Origin: Anagrus nilaparvatae
Lineage: Eukaryota; Arthropoda; Insecta; Hymenoptera; Mymaridae
Reading direction: 5' to 3'
DNA length: 64,000 nucleotides
NCBI GenBank assembly: GCA_022575985.1
Contig: JAKSXM010000272.1
Location: 22,626,501-22,690,500 of the forward strand
This document shows positions 1 through 12,929 of this stretch, piece after piece (positions within the stretch are counted from its first letter, which is position 1; each line of letters starts with the position of its first letter). A model generated the notes under the pieces. The model searched no databases. It was given only the letters and a program-made list of their open reading frames with translations, and was not told the origin of the DNA. The translations under genes were made by a program, and so were the position numbers.

Positions 1-365
1 GTGTTTCCAAGCAGTCTGGAATTTGTTTAGAATTATTGATTTATTAAATAAGGAAAGGAAAACTTTAGATAATGCGGGAAGACAGAGTTTTAATTCTTCT
101 AGGGATATATCATCCGGGCCTTTGGACTTGGTTTAAAATTGCTTGGAGGCCCAATTTAAATTATCTAAAGTAATTTTTAAAATTTTGAAAAGGGGGCGGT
201 TTAAGTCTGTTGGTGGGTTTATTGGGTGGGGGGAGGGGGCGGTGTTTTTAGTGGACAGAAAGTAGCTATTGTGTTCATTTGGGGAGAATCGTGGTGTTGA
301 GATGGTTGTTGTGCTTGTGAGACCTAAGTGTTCTAGTTAGTTAACTATTCTAGTGTTAAGTTGTG
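1..365 (-). pseudogene. LINE reverse-transcriptase fragment, cut by window edge
   Basis: Reading the minus strand from about 180 down to 1 gives an open stretch with the finger-region signature of non-LTR reverse transcriptases: KSKGPDDIS, then a leucine-rich helix, then LFNKSIILNKFQTAWKH (compare the family pattern GPDgI...LFN.sl..g..P..Wk). Upstream of this, up to about 365, a related reading can be followed only with stops and frame changes, so the copy is decayed. It runs off the left edge, so the palm motifs (FADD) would lie outside the window. It is on the opposite strand from the LINE 3' end at 900-1870 and is therefore a different insertion. Confidence 0.75.
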
Positions 366-489
366 TTTAAACTAAAACGAAAATTTTATTTAAATAAAAT
401 TTAATTCATTAATTTTCACCTGTAAAAATTCTTTTCAAAATATATTGTTTAATTCAATTGATTAACAGTACTGAGTTTCTCTGCAGTAA

Positions 490-885
490 ATGAAAATAGT
501 ATATTTTTACCCATGGCCACAAAAGTAAAGAATGGCCCAAATCGCACGTAAATTACCGTCCGAGGCGAAGCCGAGGATGGTAAACTGCGATTTGGGGCAT
601 CCTTTTTTTGTGGCCAAGGACAAAGTTTGCTCAGTGTCGAGAAAATGCGTTTTTTCGAATAGCGCAGCGGCCAGAAAACACGCACTTTCTGGACACTAAC
701 AAGAAAAATAAATTTATTTTTCTTGTCAGTGAACAACAGCTGCTTGTCCGAGAAATAGGTTTTTTCTCATCACTGACTAAGAAAAATTGTATATACGACC
801 CTTGGTCATAAAAGATTGTCATCTCAGACCACAGATTACAAATCTCAGGTGCAATTTTTGCCATTCTTTACTTTTTAGGAATGGT
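490..885. repeat. Dispersed hairpin family A, copy 1
   Basis: The segment holds AATAGTATATTTTTACCCAT, a GGCCACAAAAGTAAAGAATG block, and a palindromic core with CGAGGCGAAGCCGAGG flanked by ATTACCGTCC and GATGGTAAAC. Close relatives of this core lie at 9850-10080, 30371-30600, 45023-45445 and 53530-53672, and a worn one near 43010. The short open frames here run through the repeat in both directions and are not genes. Right-hand parts (ACGCACTTTCTGGACACTAACAAG) are shared with the copies at 30.5 and 45.4 kb. Confidence 0.75.
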
Positions 886-899
886 TCGTAGTTACCCTG

Positions 900-1870
900 G
901 TAGTTACACTATTCTTGTCAGTGTACAAAAGAATGAATTTGTCTTTTCACTAATCTTCCCTCTCTTTGACTACGATGCTTTTGCAATGGGTAACCTTCTA
1001 GGATATCAATAGGACCGTTTACAGAAACTGCAGAATACTACAGTTAGATACGTAGCAGATATCAAATTTCCTAACAGAGCATCACCTGCTAGACTAAAAC
1101 TAGGTTGGCTTAATGTCAGGTTACGTCAGAAATAATATATGAGTGCCATATACATCTATAACACCCTCAATAATTGTCTCCCTGTATTCTTAAAGGACAT
1201 TTACGCCCTCATTTACGTCCTCATCTTTCCATCGCCACTTCATCATGCTCTAAATTTAATAATCCCCCTCTTGTTAACATGCTGAATTTCTGAAATACAC
1301 TTCCTGAATCCATTCGTTTATCTCCTTCTATTGACTCCTTTAAACACAACCTCTACCACTATCTATTACAGAATGACTCCTCTATTTCTCTATAACACTA
1401 ACTAATTTCCCATAAAATAGTTTCAACTTCCCTTGGTCCCACCCCTGATTTCTTCCTATTCCTTAGTTCTCATAAATCCTTAACCTCTATCTTCAAATTC
1501 ATAATCATCCTCCTCAACCCAAAATTTCCAAATCCGCATTTTAAGTTCTCTTATCATTTTTCTTTTGATTTAATCCACTTTTTACTTTCATCCCTTCCTT
1601 TTTCCTTTTTTGTAAATATTTATATTTCAATTAGTTTTAATTAATTGTTAATAGCTTAAATTAATTTTTTTATTTTTTTTTAATTTTTACATATATATTA
1701 AATTATCTTATTGTTATATTTTGTTAAATTTTATAAAATTTTTATTTTAATCCGATTTTAATCATAATTTGTAAATAACGTGCTCGCACAATTTATTCTT
1801 TGTATATTATCTATGAATATACTTTTGTACAATCTTGTAAAAATAAAATAAACAGTCAATCAATCAATTT
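900..1870 (+). pseudogene. 3' end of a LINE (CR1/Jockey-like group)
   Basis: Plus-strand translation around 1018-1400 shows the C-terminal pattern of CR1/Jockey-group LINE proteins: LQKLQNTTVRYVADI, then SPARLKLGWLNVRLRQK, then SFKHNLYHYL-type residues, broken by in-frame stops. Just upstream, SLFDYDAFAMGNL fits the conserved region before LQklQN. The downstream 450 bases are an AT-rich 3' UTR that ends with AAAATAAAATAAACAG and a (TCAA)n tail near 1855-1868, as expected of a target-primed LINE insertion. The 5' part is missing. Confidence 0.7.
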
Positions 1871-3055
1871 GTATCTGCTTTCACCTAAGTTTTTCCAGAT
1901 ACGACTGCAAATATATTAGGTCTCTCAGTGTCTCAAAAAAATAAATTAACAAAAACTATTTGCATTCAAGGTCAACTATACAAATACCTCGACAAACACA
2001 AAAATTCTTTGATTAGTTAATCTCCATTATTATAACCCAATAATTTCGAACAAAAAAGTATTGAGTACAAAGGAGTTAAAAAGCACGTTATTATTATTCG
2101 AATAAAAAATTTTCCTTAAATGACAATATTAGTATATTTTGGGCTTACGCCAATAAAACTCTTGACTTTTAAGAATAAAAGACAAGAATATATTCAATAC
2201 ACGAGTAAAAATGTAGTTTTTGGAAGTTAATCAAGCTAAAGGAGATGTTAAAAGTAAAAACTTTTAAAAAGAATGCCAGATGCTGTAGTATGAACCGTTA
2301 AAAAAATAAAAGCAGATGGATATTACAAAATAGAAAAAAAGTTTTTGGATTTTAGAGAAAATAAAAACACACGGAAATAAAATTTCACGTATCATTCTAT
2401 AACAATAGAAACGTTATAAATTTTAGGATAAAAGAGAATTCTTAGATATATTTTTTCGAATTAAATAATTCTAAAACCTTCTTAAAATGAATTCACCAAT
2501 TTGTTAAACAGAAATTTTGCTTTTATTTAATAGTTTGTTCAATCAATATAATCAGTTGAATGCGATTTGAATTATTCATATTAATATAAAAGTTGTAAAA
2601 TGGTTTGTACAATATAGTAACAAGTTAATAAAATTGAACTATATTATGTGTATATTTAACAGAAACAACAATGTAAAGTATTTTATTATTTACATATCAA
2701 TAAATAAAATATTTATATTCATTTCAAATGTATAATCTAGACTATAGACCAAACAAAATAAAAATGTTAATGCAAAAGTTTTGTATATAATAATGTATTT
2801 AAGTAATTTAAAACTTTATATACTTATGTGTTTTTATAATATACAAAAAACTTGATGTTTTTACATATTCGACTTCTTAGTATTGTGTTTGTGATGGAGG
2901 AGTATCTTGGAATGAGTTGTTAAGTCCAGAAGGAGAATGAAGATAGATGTCTTATTTAGTAATTTTTTAGTAAAGGTAGCTATGCAAATAAGCACGGTTT
3001 TAGGAAAATTGTAGGCGAAATAGTAAAGTGTCATACTTAAGCCTTTATTGTTAAT
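1871..3055. other. No gene seen
   Basis: AT-rich intergenic sequence without a convincing coding stretch, structural RNA or clear inverted repeat. Confidence 0.5.
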
Positions 3056-3059
3056 TTAT

Positions 3060-3370
3060 CTTTACAGTCTCAACACAAGAAAAGGTTTAGCACAATCTTT
3101 GGATTCCTCTGGTTTTAATGTTGATGGAATAATTGAAGACAACGAGATGTCTATAGATTGCTGTGGTATTTTATTTAATTCAAATGCCTTCCTGATAGGA
3201 CTGATACCTCCAGGGAAATCTTGTTGAAATGAAATTGAAATTGAAATCTTGCCACGTTTGGGATGTCCAATTTGAGATAACCACTATGCCCTGAGCCTCA
3301 GCTTTTTTAATTTTTTGTAAAATTATAGGCCGGGTGGTGAGAAAACGAAAAAATCTAATTCTTTCCAAAA
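3060..3370 (-). pseudogene. DIRS-like retroelement relic
   Basis: On the minus strand one frame (3368 to about 3220) reads KKAEAQGIVVISNWTSQTWQ, like the segment 'ak.ivvpnWttQsWyp' that ends the RT/RNase H part of DIRS-type elements. After a frame change, 3220 down to about 3063 reads PGGISPIRKAF, then IPQQSIDISLSSI and STLKPEESKDCAKPF. This fits the linker and start of the tyrosine-recombinase part (pattern PGGR..ir.aF...gip..s..i...S...sTlk.Y...lk.w..fC). One frameshift and changes at conserved positions (GGI for GGR) mark it as dead. The assignment rests on motif resemblance only. Confidence 0.5.
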
Positions 3371-4862
3371 GATTGTAAATGCTTCAGGTGAATCAGATTT
3401 TGACTAAATTATACGCCCTCAGTGATTGGATTCTTGACCAAAAAAATAATGGACCATATTGTATGAAACAATCAAATAAATAATTTTTGACAGGACTGCC
3501 AAGGTATGACCAAATTTCAAGCAAAAAATTTACTGTAAGAATGAATGGAGCAACGTAACTCGTCAGGAACTCTCCGGTCAGGAACTCTCCTACGCCAGAA
3601 TTCTATACAGAAATAAGTCAAAACTGATAAACTGGATCTAGCTTTAAAATTGCATGTAAATTCTATTCAAAATTCAAACCATCAGCCTAAAAAAACAACT
3701 CAAAAAACAATACATTGACAAAATAAAATTCTATAAATTTTTGCAACATAAATCAAATAACCCAGAGTCTAATATACATTCTTCAAATGCTTTAATACAT
3801 AGACATATAAATAGGGGCAAAGAAGTTAACTTGCATAATATAATAATATAGAAAAAAATGCATCTTATACATATCATGTTGTGTTTTTTTAATACGTTAA
3901 TTTAACTAACATAAAACCTATGGCTGTAGTATTTTTACATGCTCTAAAAAGCATTTAAAAATGTCCGAACTTTTATCCTATTAAATTTTATACTTTTAAT
4001 TAATTAGTGGATTTATGATAATAATAATAATAATAAAACAGGTGATGCATTTTATTTTTTTGTTTCTTAGAAAAAAAACTGCAAGTTTTTATACATTTAG
4101 AGATTAATGATGAATAACCAGAAGTTGATCCTACAATATAAAAAAGTACAATAAATGCTATTTTGTAGAATTTTAATGCATTTTTCTGTATTGGATTTCA
4201 AAGGCTAAAATATAAGAAAATATTTTTTTTAATTGTAAGTTATAAAATTTATAAGTATTGTATTAATCTATGAAAGATCTATTTGAAATATAATGATAAT
4301 TATTATTATTATTATTTTTTATCTTTTTATGCTATATTATTTTTTATATAATTAAGTATTTTTTTAAAAAAATATACTTGACTTAAATAGTATAATTTTC
4401 TGTTATCTTAATTTTTCTATCTATGTATTTTGTAAGAAATTTAAATGTCATTAAAACTCTATTTTTTTTTTTAATGGGTTATTTAAGTAAAATGAATGTA
4501 AATAATATTGTAAAGAAAAATTGTTATCTATATTAGTTAGATTAAAAAATGAGAACGATTATTGTTTTATTTGTTTTTTATATGTTGTCATTATTGATAA
4601 TTAATTGGTTTGTTATTAATTGTGTAAGATGGTTTGTTAATTAGAATAAGGTGGAATTTAAGTTAAGAGGGAAATTAAGTTGGTAAGCGAGTTTGTAAGC
4701 ATGTACAGAGTGAGCTTGGTTCTGGGCTTTGTATTGTGGAACCTCCATTTGACAAGGTTTTATAAAGAGTCTACTTGGAAGTGAAAAGTATTTTCTACCT
4801 TTCAAATGGTATTTTCACTAAAAATTATGGAAAATTAAGTTAAATACATATTAAAATTTCGG
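3371..4862. other. No gene seen; short repeats
   Basis: AT-rich. A 14-bp tandem pair GTCAGGAACTCTCC sits at 3562-3575 and 3577-3590. Trinucleotide runs (ATA)n near 4017-4037 and (ATT)n near 4290-4315 are present. No open frame looks coding. Confidence 0.5.
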
Positions 4863-4864
4863 CT

Positions 4865-5790
4865 ACACTGAACCTCACACTGAACTCAAATCTGATACCC
4901 GAATTTTAAAATTCAAAATTGTAGTGCAGAAATTGAACAAATTTTCGATAAATCAATACAAATTTTTGTAATTCGAAAAGCATTATTATATGAAAATTAC
5001 TCGGAAAATTATAAGAAGTTTTAAAGTATATTGGGATTCGAATCTGATACCAGAAATTTGAAATTCAAAATGTTGTGGCCGCCCAAACTTTGCGAATTTG
5101 TGATACATGAAACTAGATGATTTGAATCAAGATTTGAATCAAGATTTGAATTTGAAAGTCCGGGTGATAGACTAAAATTTATAAATATTCAGATGTTCTG
5201 AAATAGAATCTGTGGTCCAAAATTCGAAATTGTAAATGGCAGTTCCAAATTTTGCTAATTTCCAGTAAATTAGGCCGAATTTTCGTATTTGAAATATTAA
5301 GATTTGTGAATGTTACATATAAGGCTTCGAAGAATGTTAAATTCGAAACTGACACCCAAAATTAAAAATTCTAAATAATGGACCAAAAAGTATCCATTTT
5401 TTTGTCAATTACTCCAAATTTTGAGAAGCAGAAATATTGAGAAAAATAGGATTTTTGGGATATGCTGAATTCGAATCTGGCAATCAAAATTTGAAATTTA
5501 CAATAGCGACTTTAAAATTGTCGAATTTAACCGAGAATTTAACAAAAAATGCGCGAGAAAATTCGCCAAATTTTTGTAAACCCGGGGGTTTACAAGTACG
5601 CTGTTTATTTTTAATATTCAAAATAGCAATCTCTCAATTGGCCAAAGTTCTCGCAAATATTTGATGAAATTTACAGAATTTTCAGAATGGAATTAAAAAC
5701 ACTTTTTACACTCTGTTTACGACTCTATTGGTTTTACTGAGTTCAACTTGGAGCCTGAATTTAGCGAGGAATTTAGTAATAATTTTCGAA
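4865..5790. repeat. Diverged tandem repeat, period roughly 130-170 bp
   Basis: A sentence-like motif recurs about six times: AATCTGATACCCGAATTTTA (4888), AATCTGATACCAGAAATTTG (5040), a variant GAATCTGTGGTCCAAAATTC (about 5206), GAAACTGACACCCAAAATTA (5344), GAATCTGGCAATCAAAATTT (5470) and CAACTTGGAGCCTGAATTTA (5743). Each is followed by a version of AAATTCAAAATTGT and a GGCC/GGACC word. Copies are strongly diverged. A similar phrase occurs near 26690 and 45890, so the unit probably belongs to a dispersed family. Confidence 0.5.
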
Positions 5791-5991
5791 GTTAAAAATA
5801 TAATATAAGGTCTCAAAATTAGCCACTTTTTTAAAAAATTACGTTTTTAAAAAATTTCGTTTTTCAAAATTTAAGTTGGTGACTTCGAAATTGACCTATT
5901 TCAAAAAAAATTTGCCTATTTTGAAAAAAAACTGTTGACACCTATACTTCTAACAGCTATGCAGAAAATAGCCTACAGATAAGACAGTTAA

Positions 5992-7282
5992 CCCTCCGCG
6001 TGTCCACTAGGTCGATATCGTCCACCAACTTTTTACAACATACCTGTAACTCGCGCATGCGCAATGTGCGATGGTTGGTGACCCCTCCTAAAAAAACTTT
6101 GACCCATTTTATGAACCTCTGCCAAGCCGCGTTAGTTTTGGTTTAGCCGTTTAGTCATACTGTGGGTGCCAAGTTGGACCGTGGACGATATCGACCTAGT
6201 GGACACGCGACGTCAGTTTTTTTTGAACTTTTGGTAAGTAAATTTTGACAAATATATGCCTTTTTTTCATAAAAAAAAATATTTTACATGGTAAGGAAGG
6301 ATTTCCTTAGGAAACTAGGTATTGACCTAATAAAACCTCACTTGCTGACGCGTTTACAAGTCCCGACGTTGAGAATAGTCAATCGGGAAATGATACGGAA
6401 TATTCTACAATTAGAAACGGAACATAGCAATAAGCAAATACGTTTCGAAGATCAAAAGAGGCACTTCTGCAGTTGTTGCCCACCAAATGATAAAAAAAAA
6501 CAGTATGGTGCTGTTCGCATTGTCTAAGAGGTGCTTGCGACGAACATCGTCTCCATACGTGTTACAAGTGTAGAAATTGATGTATTGAAATTTTTTTGTA
6601 CCATTTTACTTTTTTATAATTCATATCAATATTTTTTATACAAAAAAATAATAAAAACAAATTAAAAAAAATAATAAAATGTTTCAAAAAATTTTTTTCC
6701 TAAAAATTTTCAAAAAAAAATCAATTTTTTTTCTCTCCCAAATTTGATTCTGACCAACACCTTAATTTTTTTGACGAAATTTTTTTTGTTCACTTACAAA
6801 AAGGTTATACTTCATCTCAAAACAACTTTTTTGGCCATTAAATGCCTCTGGGGGGCTGTTTATCCATTAAAACCTTCAATTTTCATAAATTTTAAAAATC
6901 GAAAAAAGGCCAATTTTCATTTCGCAAAATAATTATGGTTTTTTGGACGGAGCCAAATTTGGGCCGAGTTTTTCGAAAGACATATACATGAAGCTCAAAA
7001 CACTAAATTATTTCCCCTTAATATCAATTAGGGTCGTAGATATGAATTTTCGCCCAAAATTTGAAAAAATGTCCGTTTACGACTGTTCCGGATTTTTTTG
7101 CGCAAAACTGAGTGAACATTTTGGCCAAAACACTTTTTTTTCCTAAAGTTGAAATGTTTATCTAAAACCTAAAAAAAAAATTTTGGCCAAAAATTAATTT
7201 TTAATTACTTTAAAAATGGCCTGGACGATATCGACCTAGTGGACACGGCGCGTAGGTAAAAACGGAGTGGACACGCGGAGGG
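5992..7282 (+). mobile_element. piggyBac-type element, deletion derivative
   Basis: The segment is bounded by TTAA on both sides (5988-5991 and 7283-7286) and by perfect 16-bp inverted ends CCCTCCGCGTGTCCAC. Both are hallmarks of the piggyBac superfamily, which inserts at and duplicates TTAA. A longer word, CACTAGGTCGATATCGTCCA or its complement, recurs at about 6005, 6181 and 7205, giving subterminal repeats on both sides that may be transposase-binding sites. At about 1.3 kb it is too short for a full transposase (about 600 codons); only the transposase C-terminus remains. The interior right half is AT-rich filler. Confidence 0.85.
6288..6580 (+). pseudogene. piggyBac transposase C-terminus (Cys-rich zinc finger)
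   Basis: The frame from 6288 gives FLRKLGIDLIKPHLLTRL, matching the last helical part of piggyBac transposases, followed by HFCSCCPPNDKKK. A one-base shift within the A-run near 6490-6499 leads to CCSHCLRGACDEHRLHTCYK and a stop at 6580. Together these show the C..C...C..C..C..H....C..C spacing of the piggyBac cysteine-rich domain, which binds DNA near the ends. The catalytic DDD core is absent, so the copy cannot act by itself. The ATG at 6288 is only the first in frame and probably not an original start. Confidence 0.8.
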
Positions 7283-7286
7283 TTAA

Positions 7287-9849
7287 ATCACTCAAAATCT
7301 GCTTGATCCAAAGATCCTTTTACGTAACAAAATCAGTAAGAAGAGTGCCTCTGCACGCCACTAGGAACTTTAAATCTTACAATAGCCTAATTGTTCCTAA
7401 AATACCAAAATATATATTAAAGTAAGCTTAAATACTTGATGAGAAAATTTTTTTAAAATAAATAAAAATATGATCTCCTTCATATAAAAAGTTAGAAAGA
7501 ATTTATATAAAAAGGAAGTTTGAAATTAAAAACCTAAAAAAATTCCTTATGTGTTATGATGAGTCTATAATAATATTTAGAATGTAAATTTTTTAAATTA
7601 AGTAATTTAAAGTAAATATTTATTTTCTATTTTAACTGTATTTAAAGTGTCATTATCTAAAAATAAATAAAAAATTCTAGACCCTAAGTTTTTTCTTGTC
7701 TATACATTTTTTTATCAATTTTTCATAATAGAAACTTTGTGTGTATGCATTTTACTACATAATTTTATAGATAAAAAAGTAATTAAAAATATATATTATA
7801 TACACTTGGTTTAATATCAACTAAAAATGATGATGATATAAAGTACACACATGTAGTAAAATAATTAAGTTGCAATCTTCTTCTATTATCTATCAATATT
7901 CTATGAGGCTATATTTATATTGTACTTTATGAGCGAAGTATAAAGATCAATTCTGATTTCTTGGGTATATGACAAGATCTAAGTAAAATTAGGTTTTTAA
8001 GCAAGGGGTCGAACAAGGCTTTTATAAAAATTTTTTTGAAAATTTTTCTAAGGAGGAACGGAAATTTTGGCTTCGGTGTAAGATTAATTGTTTCAAACTT
8101 TTTTGCATGATTTTTAAAATTTTGAAAATTTTCTAGCTTCAGATTTAAAAAAATTTTTCAAATTTTTACTTTTGGACAATTTTTCAATAATAGCAACTAT
8201 TGTAGCAATGAAATTGTCAGTTTTATGTTTAAATGGACCCTTATTATGTTTAAGGAAATCAAAGGGCATCAATTCCACAAAATGCACTAAAACGGCATAA
8301 AATTCTGCAAATATTCACATAACAGGGCTAAAAAATCACCTCGAAAACCACTAAATTCATAAATTCGAGCAAAACTTGCTCGATCAACCCATATAAAAAA
8401 TGTAATAATGTCAAACAATTTTTACTTTTATCGATTATATCAATCCATACATACATAAAACTTTTTTGTCATATATAATACAAAACAACTGACTCATCTA
8501 AAAATTAAAATACAAAAATATTTCATAAAAATATAACAATAATTATTTATAACAAAATCCCGATAAAATCCTTCTTTAACAAAAAAAAATGCGGAAGATT
8601 AGCAACAACAAATTACGTATTTAAGAAAATTGTAGAAATTTTTTATGTGTGTCAATAAATAAATAAATGAAAAAACAAAAGAATTTTTAACAATAAAAAT
8701 TTTTAGCCTTGAAAATTATAGTTAGTAAGTCAAAAAAATTTTTTATTATTTTTTAAAATAAGAGTCCTGAGTCATTCGATACAGTAATAATAACTTTTGT
8801 TTTTCAAAAATTATAACATCAGGACAACACACAACGTATGTTGTTCATCGTCTAAAAAAATATGTTATTTTTTTCACATATGTGTGTGAGAGTCCAAAAA
8901 GAGGTAAAAAAAAAGGTTCTAATTATATATATAGATATTATTATTTAAGCTACCGGTTGGTTGGTTATTTTTTTAACGATTGGATTCACTTTCCAATAGC
9001 CTGTTTTGGTCAATTTCGAGGGGACGATTTTATAAGAACGGCGACCTCAAATTTCGTGAGTTTTTATATAATTAAAAAAGTGTTATATAATTTTATAAAA
9101 GTAGAAATTATTGGTTTTTAAGAGGACTGCTACCTTTTTTATAAAATTTAAATCTTCTTGTTGATTTCATAATTTATTTTTTTAGTTACGTCATAATTAC
9201 TGTACCTTAATGGGCTTTCTCATGTAAAACCAAATTAAGTTGGCAGGTAATTTTTAATGGCCGGATTAAGAAAAGAGGCGTAATCTTTTACAAGAATATT
9301 CGTGCTTTAATGTTATTATGAAGACACTTACTTAGAATGATCCATTATCCAATTTTCTAGGGTAATAAGCATAAAAAATGGTTTTAATGTTTTCTGGTAA
9401 ATTTTGCGCTTGGTTTCCGTTTTATACGAGATTTTAAGAAGCAAAAGAATGGTTCTTTGCCTACATGATGAAGATTTGAGTAAAAAGTAGTGAAGTAGTA
9501 GAACGAACGATTTTCTGCTCTTCTGAGTCCACAAAACTATATCGACGGTGTTTTATGCAGAATTACTTCAGGATCTAAGAATGAATGTTGAAAGAAGTGA
9601 GAATTGTCGGAGAATTGTCACTTTCAAGACAGTGAACTCACGCGTGGGATCAAAATACCCTTGAAAATACCTTACGTTGCTTTTTTTATGTTTTATTCTT
9701 GGAATTAATATGAAACAATATATGATAAACGAGATAAAAAACTAAGGCATCAGAAACTTGCGGGAATAGAAAGAAAAATTCAAGGAGTCTACAACTCAAG
9801 CTACAATTTTGTAGTATATAAAAAAAATTGAAAACTAAATTAAATATAA
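7287..9849. other. No gene seen
   Basis: AT-rich sequence. Open frames at 8882-9121 and 9328-9937 have low-complexity translations without recognisable domains and no convincing splice context. No clear inverted-repeat element was found. Confidence 0.45.
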
Positions 9850-10080
9850 TTTTTTCGTCACTGACGCAGAAAAATTTTACACGGCTCTTGCCCCTCGTCC
9901 ATAAATATAAAGAATGCCTCAAATCGCAGTTTACCATCTTCGGCTTTGCCTCGTAAGGTGATTTGAGCGAGGATTTGGGCTATTTTGTACTTTTCTGGAC
10001 ATGAGTCGTAAATTTACTATTTCTCGAGCTATTTCTTATCAGTGGTCAAAAAGCACGTATTTTCCTGTCGTTAAACAACT
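9850..10080. repeat. Dispersed hairpin family A, copy 2
   Basis: This is a worn copy in the opposite orientation to copy 1: AAGAATGCCTCAAATCGCAG, then TTTACCATCTTCGGCTTTGC, then GATTTGAGCGAGGATTTGGG. The following CAGTGGTCAAAAAGCACGTA matches the right part of the copies at 30.5 and 45.2 kb. Confidence 0.65.
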
Positions 10081-10269
10081 GGCAATGGCATGTTTTCTTT
10101 TCGCACCAGAAAAAGTACATTGCCAGTTGGCTGTGATTGAACCTTGCTAATTTCTTGAATATTCAAGCAATTTCTCTGCAATTTCTTAAAAATTAAAAAA
10201 TTCAAGCACCGTAACCTTGATAGTAATCTAACAGTGGATCTGCAGTGGATGCAACCCTTGGCCATTAAA

Positions 10270-12630
10270 TTTTAATGGAATCAAAAGTTTAAAAAAAGAC
10301 ATTAAACATTAAATCCAACCCAATAAGCATTAAAAATAAATTACTTAATTTTCCTTTTTAAATAACTGAGTTAAAAAAGAAAAAAAAATGCGAATGACTC
10401 ATCTTTTAATTTCCTCAATTTTCGTACACACATAACATACAGGATATACGTAATGACATACCTTCAATAAAAAAAAAAAAAATCTCATTTAAAGTAATAT
10501 CCGATAGTATAAAATCGAAATACTAAATATCAATACTAAACTGCAGTTTATGTGAATGAATCGATTGATACATCCATAGAAAATAATTTTAGAACATAGT
10601 ACGTTAATTTCACGCTAATCAAAATTATATATAAATTAAATGACGCATAGGCTGTTCTCTATTATCTTTGTAAGCATGAAAATGTCACAATTACACGGAT
10701 AAGAAAACTCATTAAAAGAAGCACGCTATTTTTTCTTTCTTTGTTTTTTAACGTTTTTTTTAATATACATTTAATTAAATAATATTTTTTTGTTTTTATT
10801 ATATAACTGAAGCAACACGTACGTTAAATGTATCTTAAGTTATTAATTTAATGGAATTTTTATTAGGTCGTTGTTCTGAAATTTTGCTTACCATTGAGCT
10901 CACTATTGAATTTCATGAATTTTGAAAAACTAAAAAATGCAATTTAAAAAAAAATAACATCCAGGCTAATATACATGCATAAATTATTAATAATTATAAA
11001 CCGTGTCATTATTTCAAGGATTTAAAATATTAAAACTCCTCACTTTATTTTGAATATTTTTTGTAAAATCAGGTCAAAACTTTTTTATTTAATAAACAGA
11101 GAAATTTTAGCACTAACAAAATTATCAAAAACAATAATATAAAATTAGTCATGTTTTACAATAAAATTACATTTTGAACGTGCTTTTATTTTAAAATTCT
11201 TAATTTATATTTGTTAAACATACTTTTTTAAAAATAAATATAAAACACTTTTTTTTGCATATGAAAAAAAAAATCAAGAGTCTAGTTTTTAAGTAGAGTT
11301 AGGTCGAGGTTGCTTTTTTGTTGTTAATGATGATTATGATAATGATAATGATATATAAAATATTTTTTTTTTTAGGTATGTAAAAGAAAGTTTCTTTTTA
11401 TTTTTTTTAGATAAAAGAAAATTTAGTGAAAATGGAGATATGAGTGTAGCAATAGACTGCTAGTGGTTTTACTCTATGGGTTTTTGTTTGTGAAATTTTC
11501 TACATAGAAAAAATAGTGGATTTATGTTTTTATATAAAAAATGTTTGTATTTTTTACTCATTGGATGTCAGTAACAAATTCATTTGCTAAATTTTTTAAA
11601 ATTTTATACCATTTTGACAAAATTTTTCAATGAAAATATAAATTAACAGAAGTCCTTATGAATTAAAATTTCAAGAATAATTTTTAATTAAGACATATAA
11701 TTTAAATTCAAATTGTTTAAAACTCCAATCAAAATCTAAGCATCAGAAACTCCAAAACCCAAACAAACCAAACTATAAACAAAATAATTTCAAATTAACA
11801 AAAAAGTTATGTCAATATTTTAATTCATAAAAAAAAAACTACAAATTTAAATGACAACTTTAATAAAACTTTATAATATATATTTAAATTAACTCTCTTT
11901 AACACTTCTCTCTGTATTTTAAATTACATAAGAAACATAAATTTATATAATAATTCATTCACACAATAAAAAATTTATCTCTTCTCATAACATAATATTT
12001 TTATTTATTTTGAATATACATACACTAACAAATACAAATTTTATCTAATTACATATTTAAAAACAAAAATTATCTTAAATAGATAATTAAAAAATTATTC
12101 TTTTATATACCTATTTTTATATTAAATAAAAAATTTTTTCTAAGAAATAATTTCTTTTTCTTATTTTCTCCACCCATATTTTAACACACACACATACACA
12201 CATTTATATTGCACATCCTTTTCCTAAATAATAATATGCATATTTTAATGTAGGTATGTACCTATTTTTCTTTTTAAAAAATAAAGTACTTGTAAACTAC
12301 TTATCTAAATTATTAGTTGGAAAAAAAATGCCTTTGTTTTGATATTAAACAATAAAAAAAAAAGTTTTCTTTTTTATAGATTAAAAAAAGTACCTACTTT
12401 TTAATCCAGAATTTTTATATTTTTATCTTTAGAAAATAAAAATAGGTACATAATGCACATTCTTTTTTAAAAAATTCTTTAGATACCCCACGATGACAAA
12501 ATGTAAAAATATCTGATAAATCTATAAATATATGAATTTTTTTTACAAAAACAAAAATATGATATTTTTTTTATTGATTATTTAAAAATTTTTAATTTTA
12601 TTATTATTAAAATCCTTATTTATTATCTTA
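10270..12630. other. No gene seen
   Basis: Extremely AT-rich, with long A/T homopolymer runs and simple ATGATAATGATAATG-type repeats near 11328-11352. No coding signal. Confidence 0.5.
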
Positions 12631-12929
12631 GAACTCAGCGTCGGCCAATCACCTCGCCATTTCTATCTTTTTTTATGTATACAAACCAAAGTTAGTTAAT
12701 ATTACAAACCCAAATAAAACACATACGAAAAAAAAAGTATGCAATAACTAGCAGTAAAATTATACCTACAAACTAAAAATCGGAGTTTTGTGCTCCGTTT
12801 TTATAGGTAATTTTTTTTTGTTATATTTTGGAGTTGCAAAAATACATACACATGTAAAAAAAAATACAATGGTTGATCACAATAATAAATATCCATATAA
12901 GTAAGAAAAGGATAGAAAATTTCGTTAAA

